Assembly (NCBI GenBank): GCA_002352485.1
Contig: DEIM01000008.1
Span: 1-8,339, forward strand
Reading direction: 5' to 3'
Length of the DNA stretch: 8,339 bases
From: Candidatus Dadabacteria bacterium UBA2774
GTDB taxonomy: Bacteria; Desulfobacterota_D; UBA1144; Nemesobacterales; UBA2774
Shown in pieces: positions 1-5,369 of this stretch. The notes under the pieces were generated by a model that did not search any database, was not told the DNA's origin, and was given only the letters and a program-made list of their open reading frames with translations. Each line of letters opens with the position of its first letter. Positions within the stretch are counted from its first letter, which is position 1. Both the position numbers and the translations under genes were made by a program.

Positions 1-20
1 GCCGTTTTTTGTGTTGACAT
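1..20 (-). CDS. 5' end of a divergent gene, probably a TetR-like repressor (partial)
   Basis: On the minus strand an ATG at 20-18 opens a frame reading MSTQKTA before the window ends. A purine-rich AGGGA (34-30) lies 9 nt upstream and could serve as ribosome binding site. Short, polar, Lys/Thr-rich starts like this are common in TetR-family regulators, just before the first helix. The main support is the context: the leader carries a perfect palindrome over the expected transcription start, and a TolC-type gene is transcribed the other way. Only seven codons are visible, so no domain can be checked. It could be another regulator family or an unrelated protein. Confidence 0.42.
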
Positions 21-40
21 TTTTATTATTCCCTGTACGC

Positions 41-62
41 TGTAAGTAAGTAATTACTTACA
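41..62. promoter_or_regulatory. Palindromic operator candidate
   Basis: GTAAGTAATTACTTAC at 46-61 is a perfect 16-bp palindrome. The same stretch can be read as a 9-bp inverted repeat, TGTAAGTAA (41-49) and TTACTTACA (54-62), with a 4-bp spacer, because the GTAA unit is repeated. Even-spaced GTAA/TTAC palindromes of this length are typical TetR-family operators. It lies just downstream of and touching the -10 of the divergent minus-strand promoter, so a bound dimer would block that promoter. Control of the plus-strand tolC-like gene from here is less certain, since that gene's best promoter is about 100 bp away. Confidence 0.6.
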
Positions 63-90
63 AGCTACCAGTTGGGCGCCTGAGTGTCAA
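62..90 (-). promoter_or_regulatory. Promoter for the divergent gene
   Basis: The minus strand has a perfect -35 TTGACA (90-85), a 17-nt spacer and a weak -10 TAGCTT (67-62; three of six consensus bases). The implied start, near 55, falls inside the palindrome at 41-62. Initiation there would give a leader of about 35 nt before the ATG at 20. The -35 is strong and the -10 is poor; geometry and context are what support the call. Confidence 0.45.
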
Positions 91-161
91 GAAGGGTGTT
101 TGGCAAGAGCCTCAGAAGCGGGATTTGAAAATAGAATGCGTCTTACGAAAATATCTTCAAT

Positions 162-190
162 TTGAAACTCCCGGAAAAATCAAATATAAA
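162..190 (+). promoter_or_regulatory. Sigma70-type promoter for the TolC-like gene
   Basis: TTGAAA (162-167) and TATAAA (185-190) are separated by exactly 17 nt, each with five of six consensus bases. Transcription would begin near 196-198, about 53 nt before the ATG at 250. No other hexamer pair in the gap matches as well. Confidence 0.55.
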
Positions 191-203
191 TATGCTAATT
201 ATT

Positions 204-257
204 ATGAAACGCTTAAACCTGAATATTACATCAAAGAAGGGACTAATCTATGACTGA
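204..257 (+). other. Possible leader ORF overlapping the TolC start
   Basis: An ATG at 204 opens a 17-codon frame (MKRLNLNITSKKGLIYD) ending with TGA at 255-257, so its stop lies eight bases past the first base of the tolC-like ATG, in another frame. It has no Shine-Dalgarno sequence. The proposed transcription start near 197 would leave only about 7 nt ahead of it. It may be chance. It could also be a leader peptide coupled to tolC translation, or, if a base has been lost or gained, the missing basic beginning of the tolC signal peptide. Confidence 0.2.
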
Positions 258-1764
258 GACTTTGTTATTAGTGCTTTTTATGATTACCGGTGCGAACGGT
301 GTGCTCGATCTATCGCTTGAGGACGCTCTTAAGCTCGCTATTGAGAACAACAGAGATATACAGATCGAGCAGAAAAATGTTGAGGTTTCAGAGGGCGAAG
401 TACAGGCGCAGGAAGGTGTGTTTGACCCAGTGCTTAACATAACCTCCTCTTATACGGACAGTCAGACCCCTACTACCAGCACCTTTATTCCATCGGGAGA
501 GATTAATCAGCAGGACTTTAACGCTCAGTCCAATATAGAGGGTAACCTCTCGACTGGTACTTACTATGACATGCTGAACTTTTCTACTACCAGGACAGAG
601 ACGGACTCGCCGATCCAGGATCTTAGTCCGAGCTGGTTTAATAACGTAAGTTTCACAATAGGCCAGGAGCTCCTTAAAAACTTCGGTATCGGCGTTAACA
701 GAACTTTTATCGTTACGGCAAAGCGCTCAAACGAGATCTCGGAAAAAGAGCTTGAGAGCATTACTTCAGATGTGCTGCTATCAGTCGAGAGCCGCTACTG
801 GCTGTTAGTGGCGGCGACACAGAACCTCGATCTTGAGAGGACAGCGCTTGACCTGGCGCTCGATTTGCAGCGGAGAAACGAGATTCAGGTAGAAGTGGGT
901 GTGCTGCCCCCGGTGTCCGTGACTCAGGCAAAGTCTGAAGTTGCCGCCAGGGAAGTAAATGTCATTGTGGCCGAGAATAATCTACAGGCTGCATCAGACA
1001 ATCTTAAAAATGTGCTCGCAATGGAGCTATCTCAGAAGATAGAAACGACAGACGAGCCTACGACTGAGGTATTTAAATTCAGCGAAACGGAATCGCTCGA
1101 AGTGGCATATGATGAGCGTCCCGAGATGGACCAGGTACTCCTGGACATAGAGAATAGACAGACTCTTAAGAAATATTACTCGAATCAAAGACTCCCTAGG
1201 TTTGCAGTTGAGGGTACGATTGATCTGCAAGGTTTGGGTGGAGACGAGAACCCTGACAGAGAGGGCTTCGGAGGAGTCCCCGAACCCATACCGCCTCAAT
1301 TCCTTGGCGGGGGTGAGGCCTTCAACCAACTATTCGGAGCCGATTTCCCGACCTGGCAGATACTCGGAGTGTTCAGCTTTCCGCTGTTTAACCGCACTGC
1401 CAGAGGAGAGTACGTAAAGGCCACAGCAGAGCTTGACCGAAGCCAAATTACACTCAGTAAAACCAAGGACGATATAGCTCTTGAAGTGCGGAGCGCTATC
1501 CGTGAGATCGAAAACAGCCTTAGGGCAATTGAGGCTGCAAGAGTGTCGGTTGAGCTTGCAGAAGAGGTGGTAGTTAATGAGCAGGAGCGGTTGAACGTAG
1601 GCATCGGTACTACTAGAGAGGTGCTCGAAGCTCAGAGGGATCTCATCGACGCAGGGACCAGGGAAATCACCGCTATAGCCAACTATAACATTGCGCTAGC
1701 AGAGCTTGAGCGCGCCAAGGGAACGATTCTTCAGAAGAACAGCATAGAGATCGGGCAAAAGTAG
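250..1764 (+). CDS. TolC-family outer-membrane efflux protein
   Basis: Outer-membrane channel of the TolC/OEP family. Such proteins trimerise into a beta barrel plus a long periplasmic alpha-helical tunnel and give tripartite pumps or type I secretion an exit. Two repeat halves are visible: about residues 20-262, starting with the characteristic LSLEDALKLAIENN, and about 278-495. Both have long Ala/Glu-rich amphipathic helices (160-255 and 390-495) and alternating polar/aromatic strands (62-145, 317-380). Length, 504 aa, is normal for the family. Residues 5-17 form a short signal peptide with probable cleavage after ANG (17), but the start MTET lacks the usual Lys/Arg. An in-frame TAA at 244-246 rules out a longer frame. 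AGAAGGGA (235-242) sits 7 nt from the ATG. No adaptor or inner-membrane pump gene follows, so the substrate is unknown. Confidence 0.93.
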   Translation: MTETLLLVLFMITGANGVLDLSLEDALKLAIENNRDIQIEQKNVEVSEGEVQAQEGVFDPVLNITSSYTDSQTPTTSTFIPSGEINQQDFNAQSNIEGNLSTGTYYDMLNFSTTRTETDSPIQDLSPSWFNNVSFTIGQELLKNFGIGVNRTFIVTAKRSNEISEKELESITSDVLLSVESRYWLLVAATQNLDLERTALDLALDLQRRNEIQVEVGVLPPVSVTQAKSEVAAREVNVIVAENNLQAASDNLKNVLAMELSQKIETTDEPTTEVFKFSETESLEVAYDERPEMDQVLLDIENRQTLKKYYSNQRLPRFAVEGTIDLQGLGGDENPDREGFGGVPEPIPPQFLGGGEAFNQLFGADFPTWQILGVFSFPLFNRTARGEYVKATAELDRSQITLSKTKDDIALEVRSAIREIENSLRAIEAARVSVELAEEVVVNEQERLNVGIGTTREVLEAQRDLIDAGTREITAIANYNIALAELERAKGTILQKNSIEIGQK

Positions 1765-1827
1765 TGACACCCTGAAAACGTATTTTTTGCCGGGAAGAAA
1801 CCATAAGCTCTAATAGTCAGTTCTCAT

Positions 1828-1855
1828 GTGACATAAAGATTATATTGGATATACT
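1828..1855 (+). promoter_or_regulatory. Promoter for the thioredoxin gene
   Basis: GTGACA (1828-1833; five of six bases) is followed by a 16-nt spacer and TATACT (1850-1855; five of six). The predicted start near 1862 leaves a leader of about 24 nt that holds the AAGGAGA ribosome binding site. It suggests trxA is expressed separately from the tolC-like gene 121 bp upstream, although I see no strong terminator between them. Confidence 0.45.
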
Positions 1856-1885
1856 ATTGCCGAATTTATAATTAAGGAGACATAC

Positions 1886-2215
1886 ATGGCCAGTGAAGCG
1901 ATATTGGAATTGAGTGACGCTAGTTTTGATCAAGAGGTTATAAAAAGCGACGTACCTGTGCTCGTAGACTTTTGGGCCCCTTGGTGCGGTCCTTGCCGCG
2001 CTGTAGCGCCGATTGTGGAGGAAATTTCTACGGCTTACGAAGGTCAGATTAAAGTGGGCAAGGTGAACGTGGATGAAAACCCTTCGATCACTATGAAATT
2101 CGGTATTAGAAGCATTCCTACTCTCCTCGTATTTAAGGGCGGAGAGGCGGTGGAGCAAATTATAGGAGCCGTGCCCAAGGGCGAGATAGAAAAAGCTGTT
2201 GATAAAGCTCTTTAA
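1886..2215 (+). CDS. trxA: Thioredoxin
   Basis: Small cytoplasmic dithiol protein that reduces disulfides in client enzymes and is itself reduced by thioredoxin reductase. The 109-residue product is full length for a classical thioredoxin. It shows the active site W33-C34-G35-P36-C37 within the fold's usual VDFWAPWCGPC context, the buried acidic residue D28 (the position of E. coli Asp26), the cis-proline P78 in IRSIPTL, and the glycine pair of FKGGE. No signal peptide is present, so it should act in the cytoplasm. AAGGAGA (1874-1880) lies 5 nt before the ATG. No thioredoxin reductase is in the window. It converges on the next gene with only 22 bp between the stop codons. Confidence 0.96.
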   Translation: MASEAILELSDASFDQEVIKSDVPVLVDFWAPWCGPCRAVAPIVEEISTAYEGQIKVGKVNVDENPSITMKFGIRSIPTLLVFKGGEAVEQIIGAVPKGEIEKAVDKAL

Positions 2216-2237
2216 TCCCTGAGTGGATTTATCCTTT

Positions 2238-2939
2238 TTATTTTGTTCCTATTTCAGACGACTTTTTCTCAAGCGCGGCGATCTTTTCGTCAAGCGCCGA
2301 TATTTCATTACATTTCTTTAACACCTCGGCTCTTGCGTCTGCTTTAGCGCCCTTTGCCTTTGACCCGGTCTTTTTTGATTTTCCGCCGCCTCCGGCTTTG
2401 CCGATAGCGCTCTTGGTTTTGTCCTTATCAAACACATAAACGGTTTCGCGCTCTTTATTTATTCTCTTTGAGAACTTCCCGTCCGCTAGATCGTACTTGC
2501 CTAAGACGCGTCCGAGCCACTGAAGGTTCTGGCCTTTTTTCTCAGACTCGGGGAGGTGTTTCTGTACCTCATCGAGCAGCTGCTTTGCCGTGATCTTAAA
2601 CTCATTCTCGGTGTCTTCAAAAAGCTTATCGCGAAGCTCGCCGTCGTTTATAACCTTTAGTACGTCAAGTACAGAGCGGTCCCACTTGTCGAGCACGAAA
2701 TCTCCGGACTCAGGGAGCTTGGAGAGCTTATCTACAGCAAAGGGGTCTTGCCCCCCAGAGGCCTCATAGGAGGCGTGGATAATCTTGCCCAGGTCCTGAA
2801 GCGCTATCTTTCTCTCCGCTTCAAGTTCAGACAATTGCAACCTGATACGCTGCTTGCCGATGATCTCTTTTGATTTGACGTTTACAGTTGAAATACCTTT
2901 ATCTAAGGTACCTTTTAGTTTATCCAGGAACTCTGCCAT
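2238..2939 (-). CDS. Hypothetical coiled-coil protein with a possible inserted winged helix
   Basis: I do not recognise this 233-residue protein. Residues 1-58 are amphipathic and charged (LDKLKGTLDKG, then QLSELEAERKIALQDLGKII). Residues 203-229 return to a coiled coil (EVLKKCNEISALDEKIAALEKK). This pairing recalls small bacterial proteins whose two ends form a helical hairpin. Here about 140 residues sit between them. Residues 113-171 (ITAKQLLDEVQKHL, WLGRVLGKYDL, then a basic stretch and TVYVF) have the helix-helix-beta pattern of a small winged helix; this is inference. Residues 181-202 are a Gly/Lys/Ala-rich flexible linker. There is one cysteine (C210), and no signal peptide or membrane segment. 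GGAGGTGA (2951-2944) lies 4 nt before the ATG. It is transcribed alone, divergently from the 67-residue gene. Confidence 0.8.
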   Translation of the reverse strand: MAEFLDKLKGTLDKGISTVNVKSKEIIGKQRIRLQLSELEAERKIALQDLGKIIHASYEASGGQDPFAVDKLSKLPESGDFVLDKWDRSVLDVLKVINDGELRDKLFEDTENEFKITAKQLLDEVQKHLPESEKKGQNLQWLGRVLGKYDLADGKFSKRINKERETVYVFDKDKTKSAIGKAGGGGKSKKTGSKAKGAKADARAEVLKKCNEISALDEKIAALEKKSSEIGTK

Positions 2940-2959
2940 TGGCTCACCTCCATGATAAC

Positions 2960-2989
2960 ATTATATACGTAAAGGGGCTTTCAATACAA
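2960..2989 (-). promoter_or_regulatory. Promoter for the coiled-coil protein gene
   Basis: On the minus strand a perfect -10 TATAAT (2965-2960) is preceded, 18 nt away, by TTGTAT (2989-2984), a weak -35 that keeps the TTG. The implied start near 2953 lies directly in front of the GGAGGTGA ribosome binding site, giving a very short leader. Confidence 0.45.
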
Positions 2990-3009
2990 GGTTTTGGCAG
3001 GGCTTATTT

Positions 3010-3037
3010 AACCACGAATTAACTCGAATTGAATTAA
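3010..3037. repeat. GAATT-periodic repeat segment
   Basis: GAATT occurs at 3016-3020, 3026-3030 and 3031-3035, within a run starting AACCACGAATTAACTCGAAT. It resembles the AACCACGAATTAACACGAA-type short repeats scattered in intergenic DNA of several environmental bacterial genomes; that likeness is from memory. Only one copy is present in this window. Confidence 0.35.
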
Positions 3038-3065
3038 AATGCTTATGACCAAAGAAAAAATAATC

Positions 3066-3098
3066 CCCCCTTTATTCCCCCTTTGCAAAAGGGGGAAT
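3066..3098. repeat. C/G-run hairpin with internal direct repeat
   Basis: ATTCCCCCTTT (3074-3084) and AAAGGGGGAAT (3088-3098) form a perfect 11-bp stem around the 3-nt loop GCA. The left arm's CCCCCTTT (3077-3084) is also repeated directly at 3066-3073. A stem this long in a divergent promoter region is not needed as a terminator, so I call it a dispersed repeat element. Confidence 0.6.
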
Positions 3099-3104
3099 TT
3101 GTGG

Positions 3105-3129
3105 ATTCCCGGTAAAGACCTTCGGGAAT
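3105..3129. repeat. ATTCCCG/CGGGAAT hairpin repeat
   Basis: ATTCCCG (3105-3111) pairs perfectly with CGGGAAT (3123-3129) across an 11-nt loop. The arm and its continuation GGGAATGACAG match the style of widespread intergenic palindromes containing GTCATTCCCG. It follows the previous hairpin by only 6 bp. Confidence 0.5.
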
Positions 3130-3144
3130 GACAGGTCCCTTTTA

Positions 3145-3172
3145 GTCATTGCTTCGCTTCGCTCGCAATGAC
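3145..3172. repeat. GTCATTGC/GCAATGAC hairpin repeat
   Basis: GTCATTGC (3145-3152) pairs perfectly with GCAATGAC (3165-3172) across the 12-nt loop TTCGCTTCGCTC, itself an internal TTCGC repeat. Palindromes of the form CATTGCGAGCGAAGCGAAGC are common dispersed repeats in environmental bacterial genomes (from memory). In addition, AAAGACC (3114-3120) can pair with GGTCTTT (3173-3179), enclosing this hairpin. Confidence 0.55.
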
Positions 3173-3263
3173 GGTCTTTTCGAATATCATTGAGCCGTAG
3201 AATATATCTTTTTATTCTGATATATTTTCATGTTTTAATATTTACGACAGTGTGAGGTGAAGT

Positions 3264-3467
3264 ATGTACACAATCGGCGCAACGGTGAAGTTAACAGAGC
3301 AGATAGACGGTAAGAACGATAGTTTCCACGACGGTCTCGAAGGGACGATAGTAGAGAAGTTCGATCTTCCACACGGCAGATCGTACCGCGTGCAGTTTAT
3401 GGACGGTAGAGTTGCCAGGTTCCCGGAGGAATTAATGGATCAGGCGGTAGAAGTCGTTACAGACTAA
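3264..3467 (+). CDS. Small SH3-like beta-barrel protein, function unknown
   Basis: The 67-residue product is acidic and strand-rich, with no signal peptide, cysteine or membrane segment. The order is a start strand (YTIGATVKL, 2-10), a turn with FHDGLEGTIVEKF (21-33), then SYRVQFMDGRVARFPEELM (40-58). The alternation of G-x-V, G-x-E/G-T-I-V, Y-x-V-x-F-x-D-G-R and P-E-E-L is the pattern of compact SH3/KOW/Tudor-like five-strand barrels, which often bind nucleic acid or stabilise a larger partner. This is inference from pattern; I do not recognise the family. GAGG (3254-3257) lies 6 nt before the ATG. It stands alone on its strand and converges on the cyclase gene with 36 bp between stops. Confidence 0.75.
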   Translation: MYTIGATVKLTEQIDGKNDSFHDGLEGTIVEKFDLPHGRSYRVQFMDGRVARFPEELMDQAVEVVTD

Positions 3468-3503
3468 CAACGCAAATAAGGTTTTCTCTGGATTGCCTAT
3501 TAC

Positions 3504-4175
3504 TTAAAGTTTTCTCAGGAGCGTGCGTACGGGGGAGCCGTCCGATTTGACTATTCTGAGCGGAAGGCAGATCATCTCATAGTCCCCGGGCTCTACCTTT
3601 GACAGATCGAGTCCTTCAATAGCCCATATTCCCGCTTTTAAAATCAGCCTGTGTACTTCCCCAATATCGCTTTGTAAGCTGCCAATCGAAAGATAGTCAA
3701 CGCCCAGGGTTTTTATCTTTCTCTCTGCCAGAAAACGGGCGGCTTCTGTAGAAAGGGCTACAAATTTTTTGTTAAACGGCTTTAGGTACCATCTGGAGTT
3801 AGAGTTTACAGTTTTAAAAAGTATGCGCTCTCCCTTTCTAATCCGATGAGAGCGGAGCTCTTCAGGAGTGATCATTTCCTTGTTACGAATACCAATTATA
3901 CGGACTTTTCCGATTGCCGCGTCCAGGGGCATTTTGTCGATCCCGGCTTTTGAATTGATAAAATGGCGGGGGGCGTCCATGTGAGTGCCTGTATGCGCGC
4001 CCATGTTGAGCTTGGTGACGTTGGCTTCGGCCCCTTTCTCCATATCGAGGGAGCGTGCTATATGTACTTTCGGGTCGCCGGGCCAGCTGATCATCCCGTC
4101 CGTGATCGGGACTGAAACGTCTATCCAGCCGTTTGATGAGATGGGGGTTTTGCGTTTAGTTTTTGACTCTGCCAT
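3504..4175 (-). CDS. Cyclase / kynurenine formamidase-like metal hydrolase
   Basis: Metal-dependent hydrolase of the cyclase superfamily, which includes bacterial arylformamidase (KynB), isatin hydrolase and polyketide cyclase-like proteins. The signature HTGTHMDAPRH occupies residues 61-71. H61, H65, D67 and H71 are the expected metal-site residues, and H175 and E187 stand where the family's distal ligands occur (the 12-residue spacing fits). WPGDP at 31-35 is another family landmark, as is GVDYLSIGS (158-166). The length, 223 aa, is normal, and residues 1-15 are a polar Lys-rich extension with no signal peptide. GGAG (4187-4184) lies 8 nt before the ATG. It is last in the leftward row, 39 nt after aroK. 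No tryptophan-degradation gene is nearby, so the substrate cannot be assigned. Confidence 0.87.
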   Translation of the reverse strand: MAESKTKRKTPISSNGWIDVSVPITDGMISWPGDPKVHIARSLDMEKGAEANVTKLNMGAHTGTHMDAPRHFINSKAGIDKMPLDAAIGKVRIIGIRNKEMITPEELRSHRIRKGERILFKTVNSNSRWYLKPFNKKFVALSTEAARFLAERKIKTLGVDYLSIGSLQSDIGEVHRLILKAGIWAIEGLDLSKVEPGDYEMICLPLRIVKSDGSPVRTLLRKL

Positions 4176-4214
4176 TGGATTATCTCCATGGGAACCTTGG
4201 TTAACAGAACCGGA

Positions 4215-4736
4215 TCAGTAATTAAGGATCTTTAAAAGCTCGTCGGCTACTTCTGTGACTGAAAGCTTCTCGGAATCTATAATCAGGTCTGCTTTCTGAT
4301 AAAGGTGCTCTCTATTTTCTAAAAGCTCGCGAGCCCTCTCAAGCGGGTTCTCAACCTGAAGGAGCGGGCGGTGAGTGCTGTCCTTTATCCTCTCGTATAA
4401 TACTTCGATCGGGGCTTTTAAGTACACGGTGAGCCCGGCCTCTTTCATGGTATCCCAATTGCGGTCTTTAATGACGACTCCTCCGCCTGTGGCAATTACC
4501 TGTCCGCTGCCTGCCGATATCGATTCGAGCGTCTTTGATTCCAAATCCCTGAAATAGTCTTCCCCGTACTCTGAGAATATTGTTGAAATTGTGCTGCCTG
4601 CTTTTTCTTCCAATACCTGATCGGGGTCCACACACCTGTACCCGATCTTTTCAGCAAGTACTTGGCCTACGGTGGTTTTTCCGGCCCCCATGAATCCTAT
4701 TAGGAATATGTTTTTGTATTTAAGTTTTTCAGTCAT
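4215..4736 (-). CDS. aroK: Shikimate kinase
   Basis: Cytoplasmic enzyme that phosphorylates shikimate with ATP to shikimate 3-phosphate, step five of the chorismate pathway. The 173-residue length is standard. The Walker A loop is G14-F-M-G-A-G-K20-T21. Shikimate-site residues are visible: D37/D39, R63 in FRDLE, and the GGG at 84-86. The lid arginine R123 is in HRPLL, and R142 is in the NREHLYQKAD segment. The DTD usually found near residue 37 reads DPD here, with both acids kept. AGAGG (4750-4746) lies 9 nt before the ATG. It sits 36 nt after ribE and 39 nt before the cyclase. No aroB or aroE adjoins it, which is unusual since aroK often pairs with aroB. Confidence 0.95.
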   Translation of the reverse strand: MTEKLKYKNIFLIGFMGAGKTTVGQVLAEKIGYRCVDPDQVLEEKAGSTISTIFSEYGEDYFRDLESKTLESISAGSGQVIATGGGVVIKDRNWDTMKEAGLTVYLKAPIEVLYERIKDSTHRPLLQVENPLERARELLENREHLYQKADLIIDSEKLSVTEVADELLKILNY

Positions 4737-4772
4737 AAGTAATGGCCTCTGAGTGTTATCAATTAGCGCTTC

Positions 4773-5369
4773 CTATTTTCCAAGTGTAACAAATTTTTCG
4801 ACGTATTTCCCAATTATATCACACTCTATGTTTACGGTATCGCCTTTGTTGAGACCACCGAAAATAGTTTCATCCAGAGTGTAGGGGATAATGTTTACCG
4901 TAAATTCTTTTCCTTTAACCTTATTCACAGTAAGGCTCACGCCGTCAACTGCAACAGAGCCTTTCTCGACTATATATTTGGCAAGCGCTTTAGGCACCGA
5001 GAAGCGGAATATGTGCGAGTCTCCCCGTTTTCTTCGGGAGGCTACCTTGCCCACACCGTCTACGTGACCGTTTACAATGTGGCCGCCGAGCTTGCCTCCA
5101 GCTCTTAAGGAGCGCTCTAAATTTACTCTGTCGCCTTTTTTTAATTCACCGAGGTTAGTCTTGGAAAGGGTTTCATGAGAGGCGTCTACAGTGAATTTAT
5201 TTTTCCCAATCGTAGTTACTGTAAGGCAAGTACCGTTTACTGCGATGCTCTCACCTAGCTCAACTTCCCCGATGTCTATCTTATCTACTTCAAAAGTGAA
5301 AACGCTCTCTTTTTGCTTGCGCTTGATGCCGCTCACGTTGCCGATGTCTTCGACTATACCTGTAAACAC
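4773..5369 (-). CDS. ribE: Riboflavin synthase, alpha subunit
   Basis: Catalyses dismutation of two 6,7-dimethyl-8-ribityllumazine molecules to riboflavin plus a pyrimidine, the last step of riboflavin synthesis; active as a homotrimer in the cytoplasm. The product begins with the family's MFTGIVE. Its two lumazine-binding barrels are internally repeated: GESIAVNGTCLTV (39-51) mirrors KGSVAVDGVSLTV (136-148). C48 and H102 (GHVDG) match the numbered positions of the E. coli enzyme. Length 198 aa is slightly short but complete. The start is GTG; its G is the last base of the lspA TAG stop (TAGTG). GAGGG, inside the end of lspA, serves as ribosome binding site about 5 nt away, so translation is probably coupled. 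No other rib gene and no FMN riboswitch is present here. Confidence 0.95.
   Translation of the reverse strand: MFTGIVEDIGNVSGIKRKQKESVFTFEVDKIDIGEVELGESIAVNGTCLTVTTIGKNKFTVDASHETLSKTNLGELKKGDRVNLERSLRAGGKLGGHIVNGHVDGVGKVASRRKRGDSHIFRFSVPKALAKYIVEKGSVAVDGVSLTVNKVKGKEFTVNIIPYTLDETIFGGLNKGDTVNIECDIIGKYVEKFVTLGK

Larger units (their letters stand above)
2940..3263. other. 324-bp divergent intergenic region with a repeat cluster
   Basis: No gene is visible between the divergent starts at 2939 and 3264. The left 50 bp holds the promoter and ribosome binding site of the 233-residue protein gene. Bases 3010-3180 hold four repeat-like segments listed separately. Bases 3181-3263 are AT-rich and precede the small plus-strand gene. 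TATATT (3221-3226) and TTTAAT (3234-3239) could be -10 elements, but neither has a good -35. Confidence 0.7.

Noticed and set aside
14..19. Perfect TTGACA on the plus strand as a -35 for the tolC-like gene
   Set aside because: No acceptable -10 lies 16-18 nt downstream (best is TACGCT, three of six). The hexamer also overlaps the start codon of the divergent gene. The 162-190 pair is a much better promoter.
1027..1604. Antisense open frames inside the tolC-like gene
   Set aside because: No ribosome binding sites, low-complexity Ser/Arg-rich translations, and full overlap with a well-supported gene on the other strand.
1765..1800. Terminator after the tolC-like gene
   Set aside because: AAAACGTATTTTTT has a T-run, but only a 4-bp A/T stem is possible. 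Not a credible hairpin.
1817..2158. A 113-residue minus-strand open frame across trxA
   Set aside because: It runs antisense to a thioredoxin with an intact active site, and its translation shows no domain. Shadow frame.
2214..2237. Terminator between the convergent trxA and coiled-coil genes
   Set aside because: AATCC (2214-2218) and GGATT (2225-2229) give only a 5-bp stem; the T-rich stretch follows after a gap and serves only the plus strand. Too weak to call.
3145..3180. GTCATTGC hairpin plus TTTT as an intrinsic terminator
   Set aside because: It lies between two divergent genes, where no transcript needs to end. The loop is long, and the T-run is separated from the stem by GGTC. It fits a dispersed repeat better.
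3010..3180. CRISPR array
   Set aside because: The repeats differ from one another, are not regularly spaced, and no spacers or cas genes are present.
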